64,000 nt of DNA from Nitrospira sp. MA-1 (lineage in GTDB: Bacteria; Nitrospirota; Nitrospiria; Nitrospirales; UBA8639). How positions within the stretch are numbered: position 1 is the stretch's first letter; each line of letters opens with the position of its first letter. The notes beneath the pieces were generated by a model that ran no database searches, was not told where the DNA came from, and worked only from the letters and a program-made list of their open reading frames with translations. Of the stretch, positions 29,301-38,597 are shown piece after piece. The stretch lies in contig JAQJDB010000004.1 of assembly GCA_032139905.1 (NCBI GenBank), forward strand, positions 124,001 to 188,000, read 5' to 3'. The translations under genes were made by a program, and so were the position numbers.

Positions 29301-32300
29301 CCGTTGAGCAACGAACGTTCCTTCGGGCCTCGGCCCGACGAACGTGGCGTTTCTTCGCGAAGTTCGTCAGTCCGCAGGATAACTGGCTGCCACCGGATAA
29401 TTTCCAGGAATATCCGGCCCCGGCCATTGCCTCCCGCACCTCGCCAACCAACATCGGCATGTCGTTACTGGCAAACTTGTCTGCGTACGATTTCGGGTAT
29501 CTGTCCGCCGGAGAATTTTTGCGCCTTACGGAATACACTTTGGCGACGATGGAAAAGCTGGAACGTTACCGCGGCCATTTCTATAACTGGTACGACACAC
29601 GAACCCTGAAACCGCTTCGTCCGCTCTATGTCTCGTCGGTGGACAGCGGAAATCTGGCTGGCAGTTTGCTCACCTTGCAAGCGGGATTGGCCGAGTTGAA
29701 AGATCAGCCGGTGCTGTCCTCGTGCCCGTTTCGTGGCCTGCAGGATACCTTGCAGGTCTTTGCCGAACACGTGCCCTCGATACCGGCCCCCGAACTTTCG
29801 AAGAAGATCAAGGTTCTTCAGGACACTCTTCATACATTCACATTGAACGGGGAACCACAGACATTGGCAGGCGCGGAACGACAGCTGGAAGAGATTCACC
29901 GCATCGCCGGGGAACTGGTAGCCTGGCTTCCGGCAGATAGCGATATCGATGGCGAACTCTATCAATGGGCACAGGCATTCGATCAGCAATCCTGCGCACT
30001 GCGAGATGACCTGAGATGGTTGGTCCCCGAGTCGGGGCACTTCACCTCCATCCCGACACTGGTGGAACTGGCCAGAAAGCGGGTCGTGGGTACCCAAGGG
30101 CTGTCATCAGCCGGAGTGGGCGCATCCCCGCATACAGCGGCAGTGGAGCGGATAAAAATCATCGATGATTTGGTGAATCGTTGTCGCGAATTGGCGGGAA
30201 TGGACTTTGAATTTCTCTATGAGACGTCCTGCGGCTTGCTGACCATCGGATACGATGTGGGGGAACGGCGCCGTGATCCGTCCTGTTATGATTTGCTCGC
30301 ATCAGAAGCACGTTTGGCAAGTTTTCTCCTTGTCGCACAGGGACAGGTTCCGCAAAAGCATTGGTTCTCACTCGGTCGCCAGCTGACCAGTTATGGCGGC
30401 GCCGTGAGTTTAATTTCGTGGAGCGGCTCGATGTTTGAGTATCTCATGCCGCAACTGATCATGCCGAGTTACCAGAACACCTTGTTGGAGGAGACCTGCA
30501 AGGCCGTGGTGTCCCGCCAGATCGAATACGGTCGACAACGCGCGGTGCCATGGGGCATATCCGAGTCCTGCTATAACGCCACTGATATGCACCATGTTTA
30601 TCAATATCGGGCGTTTGGGGTCCCCGGGCTGGGCTTTAAGCGGGGGCTGGGAGACGACCTGGTCATCGCGCCTTACGCCAGCGCGCTGGCGCTCACGGTG
30701 ATGCCGCGAGAGGCCTGTCGCAACTTACAGACCATGGCGAGCAATGGATTCTGTGGCGTCTACGGATTCTACGAGGCGGTGGATTACACGCCTTCCCGCG
30801 TGCCTCGAGGGAAGAATCACGCGATCGTGCGCACGTTCATGGCGCATCATCAAGGCATGAGCCTGTTGGCGTTTGCGCATGTCCTGCTCAATCAGCCGAT
30901 GCAGCGCCGTTTCATGTCTGCCCCTCACATACGGGCGACCGAATTGTTGCTGCAGGAGCGCGTGCCGAAGAAGGGCGCGACGTTGCATCCCCATGCGGCT
31001 GAGGTGAGCGCCGCCGCGCGCCCTGCCGCTGCGGAAGGCGGGGCAATCATGCGCGTGTTTACCGACCCGAACACGCCGATCCCTGAAGTGCATCTGTTAT
31101 CCAATGGCAGGTACCACCTCATGTCGACTCATGCCGGTGGCGGATACAGTCGCTGGCGTGATCTGGCCGTGACCCGTTGGCGCGAGGACGTGACGTCCGA
31201 TTGTTGGGGCACATTCATCTACTTGCGTGACCGCGACTCGGGACGGTACTGGTCCACGGCGCATCAACCGACATTGCGCACGGCCGATCACTATGAAGCC
31301 ATTTTTGTGCAGGGGCGCGCCGAATATCGGCGGCGCGACCTGGGGATTGAAGCCCATACTGAGATCAGTGTGTCACCTGAAGACGATGTGGAAATCCGAC
31401 GCGTCACGCTCACCAACCTGTCGATTCGTACCCGTCATATCGAGGTGACGAGTTACGCGGAGGTCGTCTTGGCGCCATTGAATGCCGACTTAGCCCACCG
31501 ATCATTCAGCAACCTGTTCGTGCAAACCGAAATCCTGCCGGACCGCCAGGCGATCCTCTGCCGGCGACGTGCCCGGACTCCGGGGGAGGCGACACCGTGG
31601 ATGTTTCACCTGTTGGCTGCGCCCGGGGCTGTAGCCGACGAGCCCTCCTACGAGACGGACCGCTCAAAATTCATCGGGCGGGGTCGAACGGCGGCCAACC
31701 CTGTGGCACTGGAGAGCGATGATCCTTCGTCGACCTTGTCGAATACGGATGGTTCGGTGCTCGATCCTATCGTGGCCATCCGCCGCACCATCGCCTTGTC
31801 GTCCGATGAGTCCTCGACCGTGCAGATCATCTCCGGGGTCGCGGACACCCGGGAGGCTGCATTGGTGCTGCTTGAGAAATATTGCGACCGGCATTTCGTT
31901 GAGCGTGCTTTTGAAATGGCCTGGTTCCAAAGTCAGGAGGTGCTGCGTCATCTCAACGCCACCGAAGCGGAGGCTCAGGTCTATGGTCGCCTGGCCACCT
32001 CAATCATTTTCGCCAATGGCTTGCGCCGTGCTGCGCCAAGCGTCATTGCCCGCAACCAGCTTGGTCAGTCCGGGCTTTGGCGTTTTGTCGTCTCGGGTGA
32101 TCTGCCGATCGTTCTGCTCCGTATTGGCGACCGGAACCGTATCGACCTGGTCAAACAAGTGCTGCAAGCCCATGCCTATTGGCGGATGAAGGGGTTGATT
32201 GCGGACTTGGTCATCGTCAACGAGGATTTCTCCGGCTATCGGGCGGTGCTGCAAGACCAGATCATGGGGCTGATCAATGCGGGTCACGAACCGCAAATTC

Positions 32301-34948
32301 TTGACAGACCGGGTGGGGTCTTTGTGCGGCGTGCCGAAGAATTGTCCGAAGAGGATCGGGTCTTGTTCCAGACAGTCGCCCGCGTGGTGTTGACCGATAC
32401 CGCCGAGACATTACTCGAGCAGGTGGAGCGCCTCGTCCCGGTTGTGCGTCTGCCGGACCATTTGGTGCCATTGCGGCGACCGGCAGTCATACCGGCCCAA
32501 CCATTGGCGGCTCGTGACCGAATTTTCTGTAACGGTCTGGGTGGGTTCACACCCGATGGGCGCGAATATGTCGTCACTCTTGAACCTGGGCAACATACAC
32601 CGGCGCCCTGGGCGAATGTCATCGCCAGCCCACACATTGGCACGGTGGTCAGTGAGAGCGGGAGCGCGTATACCTGGGTGGAAAACGCGCACGAGTTCAG
32701 ACTGACCTCATGGCACAATGACCCGTTGAGCGACAGTAGCGGCGAGGCGCTCTACATTCGAGACGAGGAAACGGGTGCATTCTGGTCGCCCACGCCATTG
32801 CCCGCTTCCGGTCGGTCCGGCTATGTGTGCCGTCACGGATTCGGGTACAGCGTGTTCGAGCATCACGAAGCCGGTATTGCCTCGGAACTGTTCACCTATG
32901 TCGCCATGGACGCACCGGTCAAGTTTGTGGTGATCAAGTTGCGCAACCATTCGAAGAGGCCCCGCCGATTGTCGCTGACGGGATATTGGGAGCTGGTGCT
33001 CGGAGAGTGGCGCCATAGCAATATGATGCACATTGTGACCGAAACAGATCCGCACAGCGGTGCCCTGTTTGCCCGCAATGCCTATGGCCGGGAATGTGCC
33101 AATCGAATGGTCTTTGTTCAGGTCAGCGAGCGGGAGCGCACGGTGACGGGAAACCGTACCGAGTTCATTGGCCGCAATGGGTCCCTGGCCAGTCCGGCCG
33201 CGATGCGCCTCAAGCGTTTATCGGGCAAAACCGGTGCGGGTCTTGATCCCTGCGCGGGCATACAGACCTCGATCGAACTGGCCGAGGGGCAGGAGAGTGA
33301 GGTCGTGTTCATCTTCGGCGCGGCCCGCAACACCGATGAGGCGCAGTATTTCATCGAACGATTCGGCGGACCGGCTGGTGCCCGTTGGGCCTTGGAAGCG
33401 GTGTGGGACCACTGGAACCGGACGTTGGGAGCGGTGCATGTGGAGACGCCGGATCGAGCGTTGGACGTATTGGCCAACGGTTGGTTGGTCTACCAGACGT
33501 TGTCCTGCAGGCTTTGGGGACGTAGCGGGTATTATCAATCCGGTGGCGCCTACGGGTTCCGTGATCAATTGCAAGACACCATGGCGCTCATTCATGCCAC
33601 GCCCTGGCTGGCCCGTGAGCAGTTGCTTCGATGCGCCGAGCATCAGTTCCGCAAGGGTGACGTCCAACATTGGTGGCATCCGCCCAATGGACAAGGCGTG
33701 CGCACCCATTTCTCCGATGACTATTTGTGGCTTCCCTATGCCGCCTGCCGGTATGTCCTGGCCACCGGCGATACGGGAGTCCTCGACGAGTCAGTTCATT
33801 TCCTTGAGGGCCGTGAGTTGAATCCGGAAGAGGAGGCTTACTACGACCAGCCGCAACGTTCGACTGAAGCGGCCAGTCTCTATGACCATTGCGTGCGGTC
33901 AATCAAACATGGATTACGGTTTGGCGAACATCAATTACCCCTAATGGGCTGTGGCGATTGGAACGATGGAATGAATCTCGTCGGTCGTGATGGCAAGGGT
34001 GAGAGTGTATGGCTGGCGTGGTTCCTGTACGAAAACCTACAGCTGTTTGCAGGCCTGGCTCGTCGTCGAGGAGACGAGGCGTTTGCCCACATGTGCACCG
34101 GGCAGGCTTCGCGGCTGCGCGACAACATTGAGGCCAATGCCTGGGATGGCGAATGGTACCGGCGGGCCTATTTCGATGATGGCACACCCTTGGGTTCGTC
34201 CCAGAATGCCGAATGCCAAATTGATTCGATCAGCCAGAGTTGGGCGGTCATTTCGGGCGGCGGTGATCCCAATCGAGCCCGTCAGGCCATGGCGGCGGTG
34301 GACACGCGCCTGGTGCGACGCGAAGATCAACTCATTCAGCTACTTGCACCACCATTTGACACCTCAGACCTTGAGCCCGGTTATATCAAAGGTTACGTGC
34401 CCGGCGTTCGTGAAAATGGTGGCCAATACACCCATGCCGCCATTTGGACGACGACGGCGTTTGCCCTGTTGGGGAACAGGGAGCGGGCGTGGGAATTGAT
34501 TAACATGCTCAATCCCATCAATCATGGGAGTCAACCGGATGATATGGAACGCTATAAGGTTGAGCCCTACGTCATGTGCGCGGACATTTATGGTGCGCTG
34601 CCACACACCAGCCGGGGGGGGTGGACATGGTACACCGGAGCGGCAGGCTGGATGTATCGTCTAACCGTGGAAACCCTCCTGGGCTTGCAACTGGAGATCG
34701 ACTATCTGGTTATCGCCCCCTGTATCCCGGCCCATTGGGAAGGGTACAAAATACACTATCGCTTTCGCGAGACCGTCTATCACATCACCCTCAGGCGCCT
34801 TGGTGAAAAACCGGAACACGTGAGCCGTCTATCGATGGACGGTGTGGAAATCGATGGCGTGGGCATGGATGCGGCAGGGCGACCGCAAGGCAGGATCCAC
34901 CTGGTGGACGACCGCCGGGATCACTACATTGAGGTGGATTTGAGCTAA
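26318..34948 (+). CDS. ndvB: Cyclic beta-1,2-glucan synthase (NdvB-like)
   Basis: At about 2876 residues this matches the size of NdvB/Cgs, which builds cyclic beta-1,2-glucans at the inner membrane. TM segments (about 405-470) precede the glycosyltransferase domain (GT84, about 480-800) with DTDTQ at 617-621. More TM helices follow at 820-1000. Then come a glycoamylase-like domain (1290-1500, with HHQGMSLLAF) and two GH94-type beta-sandwich modules. The GH94 phosphorylase catalytic domain (about 2380-2850) has GDWNDG at 2546-2551. The start is unclear: TTG at 26318 has no ribosome binding site, and the frame is open upstream to 26216. Periplasmic glucans aid osmotic adaptation. Its place among metal genes is unusual. 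Confidence 0.92.
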   Translation: MRDAGDTELLRSELFSIEQLKRHAVTLTGQHTIDPHSGPDKLLPRLADNERVLVAAYDLVTAAVTPGQRIVAAEAWLLDNFYLIEQQIVLARRHLPRGYSRQLPRLADGPSAGFPRIYDLALELISHMDGRVDSDNATHIVAAYQTVEPLQLGELWAFPIMLQLALLENLRRVGLRIARRREERDAAISWADRMHATAEKEPKQLVQLLAEFANADVPLTAPFVEEFYARLQAQGPAMAFIQTWVEHKLLEQGVTATQLSEAAGRTAATNQISISNSISSLRFIGTMDWKNYVESLSVVEETLCEDPMGMYTSQDFATRDRYRHVIEDVARGSSCSEWAVARQAIVLAQTAAAQMGSNNRASHVGYYLIDHGRDILERGVNCRVSWNLRISRASRPFRLILYLGPILLLTALATSVVLFSFEGFGLDDWRFWFLGITGMMGVSGLAVSLVNLVVTLALAPRALPRLDFSKGIPSVHRTMVVVPTLLSRSQEIDDLLEALEIRYLGNRDPHLFFALLTDFRDAPERMLPDDEALLARASAGVQALNETYREDRPCIFYLFHRPRMWNPYERVWMGYERKRGKLEQFNAVLRGEAQTAFSDIVGDPSLLSSIKYVITLDTDTQLPRDTGRTLIGNMAHPLNRPVYDPDKGRIVEGYAILQPRTSISLTSAGRSRFTKLFAGESGVDPYTREVSDVYQDIFGEGSFIGKGIYDVDAFRQAVDGRFPENLILSHDLLESGYARSALVTDVDIIEEHPASYAIEASRRHRWIRGDWQLAGWLFPHVPGPPWPKGSKAQRQPNPLTALSVWKLFDNLRRSLVSPSLLALLVGGWLIGPGSGWVWTLLVGGVVFLPILLGAMIDFIRKPEERDWLVHLILKSKSTGHPFMLALLTVVLLPYETLINLNAILRSGVRMLFTKRGLLLWHMRSYVSRNARRTLLDFCMEMWIGPALAVVLIFALGVSRPEEWVFYAPVLLLWLGSPVVGWWISLPHVVPVPDLTVEQRTFLRASARRTWRFFAKFVSPQDNWLPPDNFQEYPAPAIASRTSPTNIGMSLLANLSAYDFGYLSAGEFLRLTEYTLATMEKLERYRGHFYNWYDTRTLKPLRPLYVSSVDSGNLAGSLLTLQAGLAELKDQPVLSSCPFRGLQDTLQVFAEHVPSIPAPELSKKIKVLQDTLHTFTLNGEPQTLAGAERQLEEIHRIAGELVAWLPADSDIDGELYQWAQAFDQQSCALRDDLRWLVPESGHFTSIPTLVELARKRVVGTQGLSSAGVGASPHTAAVERIKIIDDLVNRCRELAGMDFEFLYETSCGLLTIGYDVGERRRDPSCYDLLASEARLASFLLVAQGQVPQKHWFSLGRQLTSYGGAVSLISWSGSMFEYLMPQLIMPSYQNTLLEETCKAVVSRQIEYGRQRAVPWGISESCYNATDMHHVYQYRAFGVPGLGFKRGLGDDLVIAPYASALALTVMPREACRNLQTMASNGFCGVYGFYEAVDYTPSRVPRGKNHAIVRTFMAHHQGMSLLAFAHVLLNQPMQRRFMSAPHIRATELLLQERVPKKGATLHPHAAEVSAAARPAAAEGGAIMRVFTDPNTPIPEVHLLSNGRYHLMSTHAGGGYSRWRDLAVTRWREDVTSDCWGTFIYLRDRDSGRYWSTAHQPTLRTADHYEAIFVQGRAEYRRRDLGIEAHTEISVSPEDDVEIRRVTLTNLSIRTRHIEVTSYAEVVLAPLNADLAHRSFSNLFVQTEILPDRQAILCRRRARTPGEATPWMFHLLAAPGAVADEPSYETDRSKFIGRGRTAANPVALESDDPSSTLSNTDGSVLDPIVAIRRTIALSSDESSTVQIISGVADTREAALVLLEKYCDRHFVERAFEMAWFQSQEVLRHLNATEAEAQVYGRLATSIIFANGLRRAAPSVIARNQLGQSGLWRFVVSGDLPIVLLRIGDRNRIDLVKQVLQAHAYWRMKGLIADLVIVNEDFSGYRAVLQDQIMGLINAGHEPQILDRPGGVFVRRAEELSEEDRVLFQTVARVVLTDTAETLLEQVERLVPVVRLPDHLVPLRRPAVIPAQPLAARDRIFCNGLGGFTPDGREYVVTLEPGQHTPAPWANVIASPHIGTVVSESGSAYTWVENAHEFRLTSWHNDPLSDSSGEALYIRDEETGAFWSPTPLPASGRSGYVCRHGFGYSVFEHHEAGIASELFTYVAMDAPVKFVVIKLRNHSKRPRRLSLTGYWELVLGEWRHSNMMHIVTETDPHSGALFARNAYGRECANRMVFVQVSERERTVTGNRTEFIGRNGSLASPAAMRLKRLSGKTGAGLDPCAGIQTSIELAEGQESEVVFIFGAARNTDEAQYFIERFGGPAGARWALEAVWDHWNRTLGAVHVETPDRALDVLANGWLVYQTLSCRLWGRSGYYQSGGAYGFRDQLQDTMALIHATPWLAREQLLRCAEHQFRKGDVQHWWHPPNGQGVRTHFSDDYLWLPYAACRYVLATGDTGVLDESVHFLEGRELNPEEEAYYDQPQRSTEAASLYDHCVRSIKHGLRFGEHQLPLMGCGDWNDGMNLVGRDGKGESVWLAWFLYENLQLFAGLARRRGDEAFAHMCTGQASRLRDNIEANAWDGEWYRRAYFDDGTPLGSSQNAECQIDSISQSWAVISGGGDPNRARQAMAAVDTRLVRREDQLIQLLAPPFDTSDLEPGYIKGYVPGVRENGGQYTHAAIWTTTAFALLGNRERAWELINMLNPINHGSQPDDMERYKVEPYVMCADIYGALPHTSRGGWTWYTGAAGWMYRLTVETLLGLQLEIDYLVIAPCIPAHWEGYKIHYRFRETVYHITLRRLGEKPEHVSRLSMDGVEIDGVGMDAAGRPQGRIHLVDDRRDHYIEVDLS

Positions 34949-35204
34949 TGGAGTCTTTCTGCCTTTCTCCTCTTTGTTGAAGGCTTCACTCGCTCACATA
35001 GAGAAGAAAATGTCTGTTGCCCCAGGCTTATGGGGCAATCTATTTCATAGCTTGTCGGCGGACCGACTGGCGACACCATAGGATCCATCCGGCCTTCAGA
35101 CCAGGCTCCTGTCCGTGTGGGCTAAGATTGAATGGAAGAAAGGGGAAATCGACCTCATTGGGCAAGCCTCCGGGAAGCCTTGCCCGATGAGTGTTCAACT
35201 AAGG

Positions 35205-35549
35205 CTATCGCCCGGCGCCCACAGGTTGTTTTTTGGTTGCTGCACCCATTTTGCGGCATTCTTCCGCGCAACGGCGACAGGCTTCTGCACATCGTCGGCA
35301 ATGCTCGTTTTGATGTTTCTCACATTCCTCCGCACAGGCGTCACAAATTGTGGCGCAAATGTCGCAGAGTTCCGCACTGAATTGAGAATCTCGACTCATA
35401 AATGCCGTACAAGTCCAACAGATATCTGCGCAGTCTATGCAACGCCTGGCACAGTCCGGCATCTCACCCAAGCATTGATCTGAACATGATTCGCACTCCT
35501 CTGCACATTGCACACAGGCTTCCAAACAAGATTGGTGTTGATGAGCCAT
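35205..35549 (-). CDS. Four-helix-bundle copper-binding protein (Csp-like)
   Basis: 114 residues with 21 cysteines, at 8, 12, 15, 19, 22, 26, 33, 37, 40, 44, 47, 62, 65, 69, 72, 76, 84, 87, 91, 94 and 98. The CxxC and CxxxC spacing lines one face of each helix, as in the cytosolic copper-storage proteins that hold many Cu+ ions in a bundle. No signal peptide, so it should act in the cytosol. AAAGGAGG lies 8 nt before the ATG. It stands just downstream of copB on the same strand, so it could be co-expressed with the copper operon (copB ends 220 nt upstream). Confidence 0.9.
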   Translation of the reverse strand: MAHQHQSCLEACVQCAEECESCSDQCLGEMPDCARRCIDCADICWTCTAFMSRDSQFSAELCDICATICDACAEECEKHQNEHCRRCAEACRRCAEECRKMGAATKKQPVGAGR

Positions 35550-35769
35550 GAATCAATCCTCCTTTCCTGAGGCTGCCCGTCACATCCTCATTGAAAAAAT
35601 AGAATAAAACCGATTCCTGTCCACCCACGATAACCGGGTGACTTCCCGAAGAAAACTGTCGATAACCCTGGAGTAGTGTGATAGCGAGGCTGTAAATGTT
35701 GTGTGCTTTTGGAAAGAGAAGCTCCAGCTCCACAAAAATTCGCAGGCGGATATCGTGGTTTAACTAATC

Positions 35770-36678
35770 TTAAAACCAGAGCCTTACGCCCACCACGAAT
35801 CGTACCTGACTTGGATTTCCTCCTTCTTTCCGGACAAGCGAGGCGGTATCTCCAAAACTTTTGTCCAGGGAGATTCCCACGTAGGGGGCAAATTCCCGTC
35901 TGATTTCATAACGCAGCCGAAATCCCAATTCAAGGTTATTCAGTCCTGAACCCGTTGTGAACTTTCTCACACGTTGAATCGCGGCATTCGTCTCAAAGCG
36001 AGGCTGGAGGATCAGCCGTTGCGTGAGGGAGAGATCTTTGGTCGCGGTCATTCGTGCGGACAGGTCCCCATGTTGACTAATGAAGAGGGCGGGCTGAATT
36101 TCATAATTATACGGCACGAGACCTTGGAATCCGATCACCGCCAGTCCCCGCGTAACATTCCGCCCACGATAAGATTGGGTTTCGACGCGCCCCCCTATCT
36201 GAAAATCGTAATACTGTTGAATGAAGCGTCCGAAGAGGAGTTGTGAATCAATGTCATAGTCGGCCTTAAATGCCGTGTCCCGCTGGCCCTCGCTTTTGAA
36301 CCAGATTCGATTGTAGTCACCGCCGTACCACCCCTCGATGTCCCACCGGTAGTCGTCATTACTTTCATTCCCACTAAAATTTGGACGGTATTCAAGGACG
36401 TCGGCGAGGAAAAACCCGTGACGCTGCTCATCCATGACAGGACTGGGCCAGTCCGCTGTTTTGGATACAGGTGATTCCGTCTCGGACATTTCTCCCAATA
36501 CCCCGGATCGGGTGTCAGTCTGGCCTTCCGGCTGTCTCGTTTGGGGATGGTGTGGGTGTTGATGAGTGGACGTTGATTCGTCGGGGATGGATTGGGCAAA
36601 GATGACGGATGAATGGGAATTCCAAATGAGGAAATTGATGACCGTGAGTGAGAGGATGCATCGAACAGATGTCCTCAT
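35770..36678 (-). CDS. copB: Copper resistance protein CopB (outer membrane)
   Basis: The open frame extends to 36768, but the ATG at 36678 starts a good signal peptide (MRTSVRCILSLTVINFLIW). It overlaps the copA stop as ATGA, so the two are translationally coupled. After a His-rich linker (STHQHPHHPQ) comes the CopB beta-barrel (about 85-302): DVLEYRPNF, YNRIWFKSEGQ, LFGRFIQQYYDFQIGGR and the aromatic end FVVGVRLWF. It is an outer-membrane protein of the Cop/Pco system that works with CopA in periplasmic copper tolerance. It has only a short His-rich region compared with Met-rich plasmid CopB proteins. Length (302 aa) is normal. Confidence 0.92.
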   Translation of the reverse strand: MRTSVRCILSLTVINFLIWNSHSSVIFAQSIPDESTSTHQHPHHPQTRQPEGQTDTRSGVLGEMSETESPVSKTADWPSPVMDEQRHGFFLADVLEYRPNFSGNESNDDYRWDIEGWYGGDYNRIWFKSEGQRDTAFKADYDIDSQLLFGRFIQQYYDFQIGGRVETQSYRGRNVTRGLAVIGFQGLVPYNYEIQPALFISQHGDLSARMTATKDLSLTQRLILQPRFETNAAIQRVRKFTTGSGLNNLELGFRLRYEIRREFAPYVGISLDKSFGDTASLVRKEGGNPSQVRFVVGVRLWF

Positions 36679-38516
36679 GAACGCACCGAAGGTTCTTCGT
36701 CGGAAACCTCGACGACGCGGAACATGCCTGCTTCCATGTGGAAGAGTAGATGGCAATGAAAGGCCCAACGTCCGGGAGCGTCCGCCGTGATGGCGACCGA
36801 GATCCGCTCGGCCGGTTTCACGATGACAGTGTGTTTGCGGGGTAGGAAGGCTCCAGTTCCGTTCTCAAGGTGCATCCACATCCCGTGCAAATGCAGGGGA
36901 TGCTCCATCATCGTATCGTTGACGAAGGTGAAGCGGAGGCGTTCGCCGTCACGAAAGAAAATGGGCTCTTTGGCTTCTGAATATTTTTTGCCGTCGAATG
37001 ACCACATGTAACGTTCCATGTGGCCCGTGAGGTGGAGCTCAATTTCGCGCCCAGGCTCCCGCTGGTCGGGATAGGGTGCAAGGCTTTTCAAGTCGGTGTA
37101 GACCAGCACCCTGATGCCGGTATTCTCCAGCCCAATGCCAGGCTCATCGAGCTGTTGACGCGAATATTCGGCGACGGATTGATTGCCGGTACCATGATGA
37201 CCGGGCGCATGTTGGACAGGTGTGCTGCCGGGAATCATCGAATGGCGAGATTCATCCGGTGGAAGGTCTGACATGTCGTGCTTGTCATGAGTGTTTGGCT
37301 TCTGGTGTTTTCCTGGCATGTCCATTCCCTGGTGGTTCGACGGTGTCCCGCCGTGCTGATCATGTTTGTTCATATCGGCCATGTCCATGCTGTCCATGTG
37401 CATGCCCATGGCAGCCATGGTCCGGAGGGGCCGCGGACGACGGTCGGGGAGGGGTGCGACCATTCCTGCGCGCGTAGCCAATGTGCCGCGTGCATAGCCG
37501 CTTCGATCAAGCGTTTCGGCAAAAATGGTATAGGCCCGATCCTTGGCTGGTTGGACGATCACATCGTAGGTTTCGGCTGGTCCGATACGAAACTCGTCCA
37601 CCACCACGGGCTGCACGTTTTGCCCGTCCGCCTGAACGACGGTCATGGCAAGTCCGGGCAGGCGCACGTCATAGAAGGTCATGGCCGTTGCGGCGATAAA
37701 GCGAAGGCGCACCCGTTCGCCTGGACGAAAGAGTCCCGTCCAATTTTGCTCAGGTGCCAAGCCGTTCATCAAATAGCTATAGGCGTACCCTGTGACGTCG
37801 GCGAAGTCCGTGGGGTCCATTCGCATCCCGTCCCACATCAGATAGTTCTGCAATGCCGGCCACAATCCCATTCGTGACACATCGGAAAAGAACTCGGGGG
37901 CGGTGCGCTTCTGGAAATTATAGTAGTCACTTTGCTTTTTGAGATTGCCAAAAACCGATTCCGGCGACTCGAAGGTCCAATCCGAGAGCACCACCACATA
38001 ATCCCGATCGTAGTGAAACGGCTCCGGCTCAAGCGGATCGATGATGAGCGGTCCGTAAACACCCGATTGTTCCTGGAAGCCGGAATGACTGTGGTACCAA
38101 TAGGTTCCGCTTTGCCGGATGGGATAGCGGTAGCTGAAGGTTGAGGCGGGCTTGATGCCGGCAAAGCTGACGCCGGGCACGCCATCCATGTCCGGCGGAA
38201 GAAGCAATCCATGCCAGTGAATGGACGTATCTTCCCTCAACCGGTTCGTGACATTGAGTGTCACATGTTCACCTTCCTTCAAACGAATTAAAGGGCCGGG
38301 TAACGTGCCGTTAATGGTCTTGGCCATTCCGGTCAACTCTCCGATTTGAAATGGAGATTCGGCAATGCGTAGATCAATGGTGGTTCCGCGTAGTTCTGAA
38401 GGAGATCCTGGTACTGCCATGGTTGTGTCGGCCAGAACATAGGAAGGAAGGAGGCGAGCCATAGCCGTCATCATTCCCAGCGCACCGACCCCTTGCAGTA
38501 ACGAACGCCGCGTCAT
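36675..38516 (-). CDS. copA: Multicopper oxidase CopA (copper resistance, PcoA-like)
   Basis: A periplasmic Cu(I) oxidase exported by Tat: MTRRSLLQG starts the twin-Arg signal. The frame extends to 38546, but AAGGA lies 7 nt before the ATG at 38516, which is preferred (613 aa). The three-domain cupredoxin fold shows all copper sites: HWHG at 100-103, HSHSG at 142-146, HPLHLHG at 539-545 and HCHLLFHMEAGM at 587-598. The last supplies the type-1 Cys, His and Met. A Met/His-rich stretch (about 366-441, for example MGMHMDSMDMADM) is probably an extra copper-loading segment. Operon with copB (ATGA overlap) and the lipoprotein and TolC fragment upstream. This is the oxidase, not the P-type CopA. 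Confidence 0.95.
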   Translation of the reverse strand: MTRRSLLQGVGALGMMTAMARLLPSYVLADTTMAVPGSPSELRGTTIDLRIAESPFQIGELTGMAKTINGTLPGPLIRLKEGEHVTLNVTNRLREDTSIHWHGLLLPPDMDGVPGVSFAGIKPASTFSYRYPIRQSGTYWYHSHSGFQEQSGVYGPLIIDPLEPEPFHYDRDYVVVLSDWTFESPESVFGNLKKQSDYYNFQKRTAPEFFSDVSRMGLWPALQNYLMWDGMRMDPTDFADVTGYAYSYLMNGLAPEQNWTGLFRPGERVRLRFIAATAMTFYDVRLPGLAMTVVQADGQNVQPVVVDEFRIGPAETYDVIVQPAKDRAYTIFAETLDRSGYARGTLATRAGMVAPLPDRRPRPLRTMAAMGMHMDSMDMADMNKHDQHGGTPSNHQGMDMPGKHQKPNTHDKHDMSDLPPDESRHSMIPGSTPVQHAPGHHGTGNQSVAEYSRQQLDEPGIGLENTGIRVLVYTDLKSLAPYPDQREPGREIELHLTGHMERYMWSFDGKKYSEAKEPIFFRDGERLRFTFVNDTMMEHPLHLHGMWMHLENGTGAFLPRKHTVIVKPAERISVAITADAPGRWAFHCHLLFHMEAGMFRVVEVSDEEPSVRS

Positions 38517-38597
38517 CCAAGTGTCCTTATCCTTGTTGATGCTCATGGGTAAACTTTCATGATAGTCGGGCCATATGAAACACCGCTTGGTTTGGAA

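Noticed and set aside
33168-33821. A 217-residue plus frame and other long frames in the glucan synthase gene
   Set aside because: Shadows of ndvB; Arg/Pro/Ser-rich without any domain.
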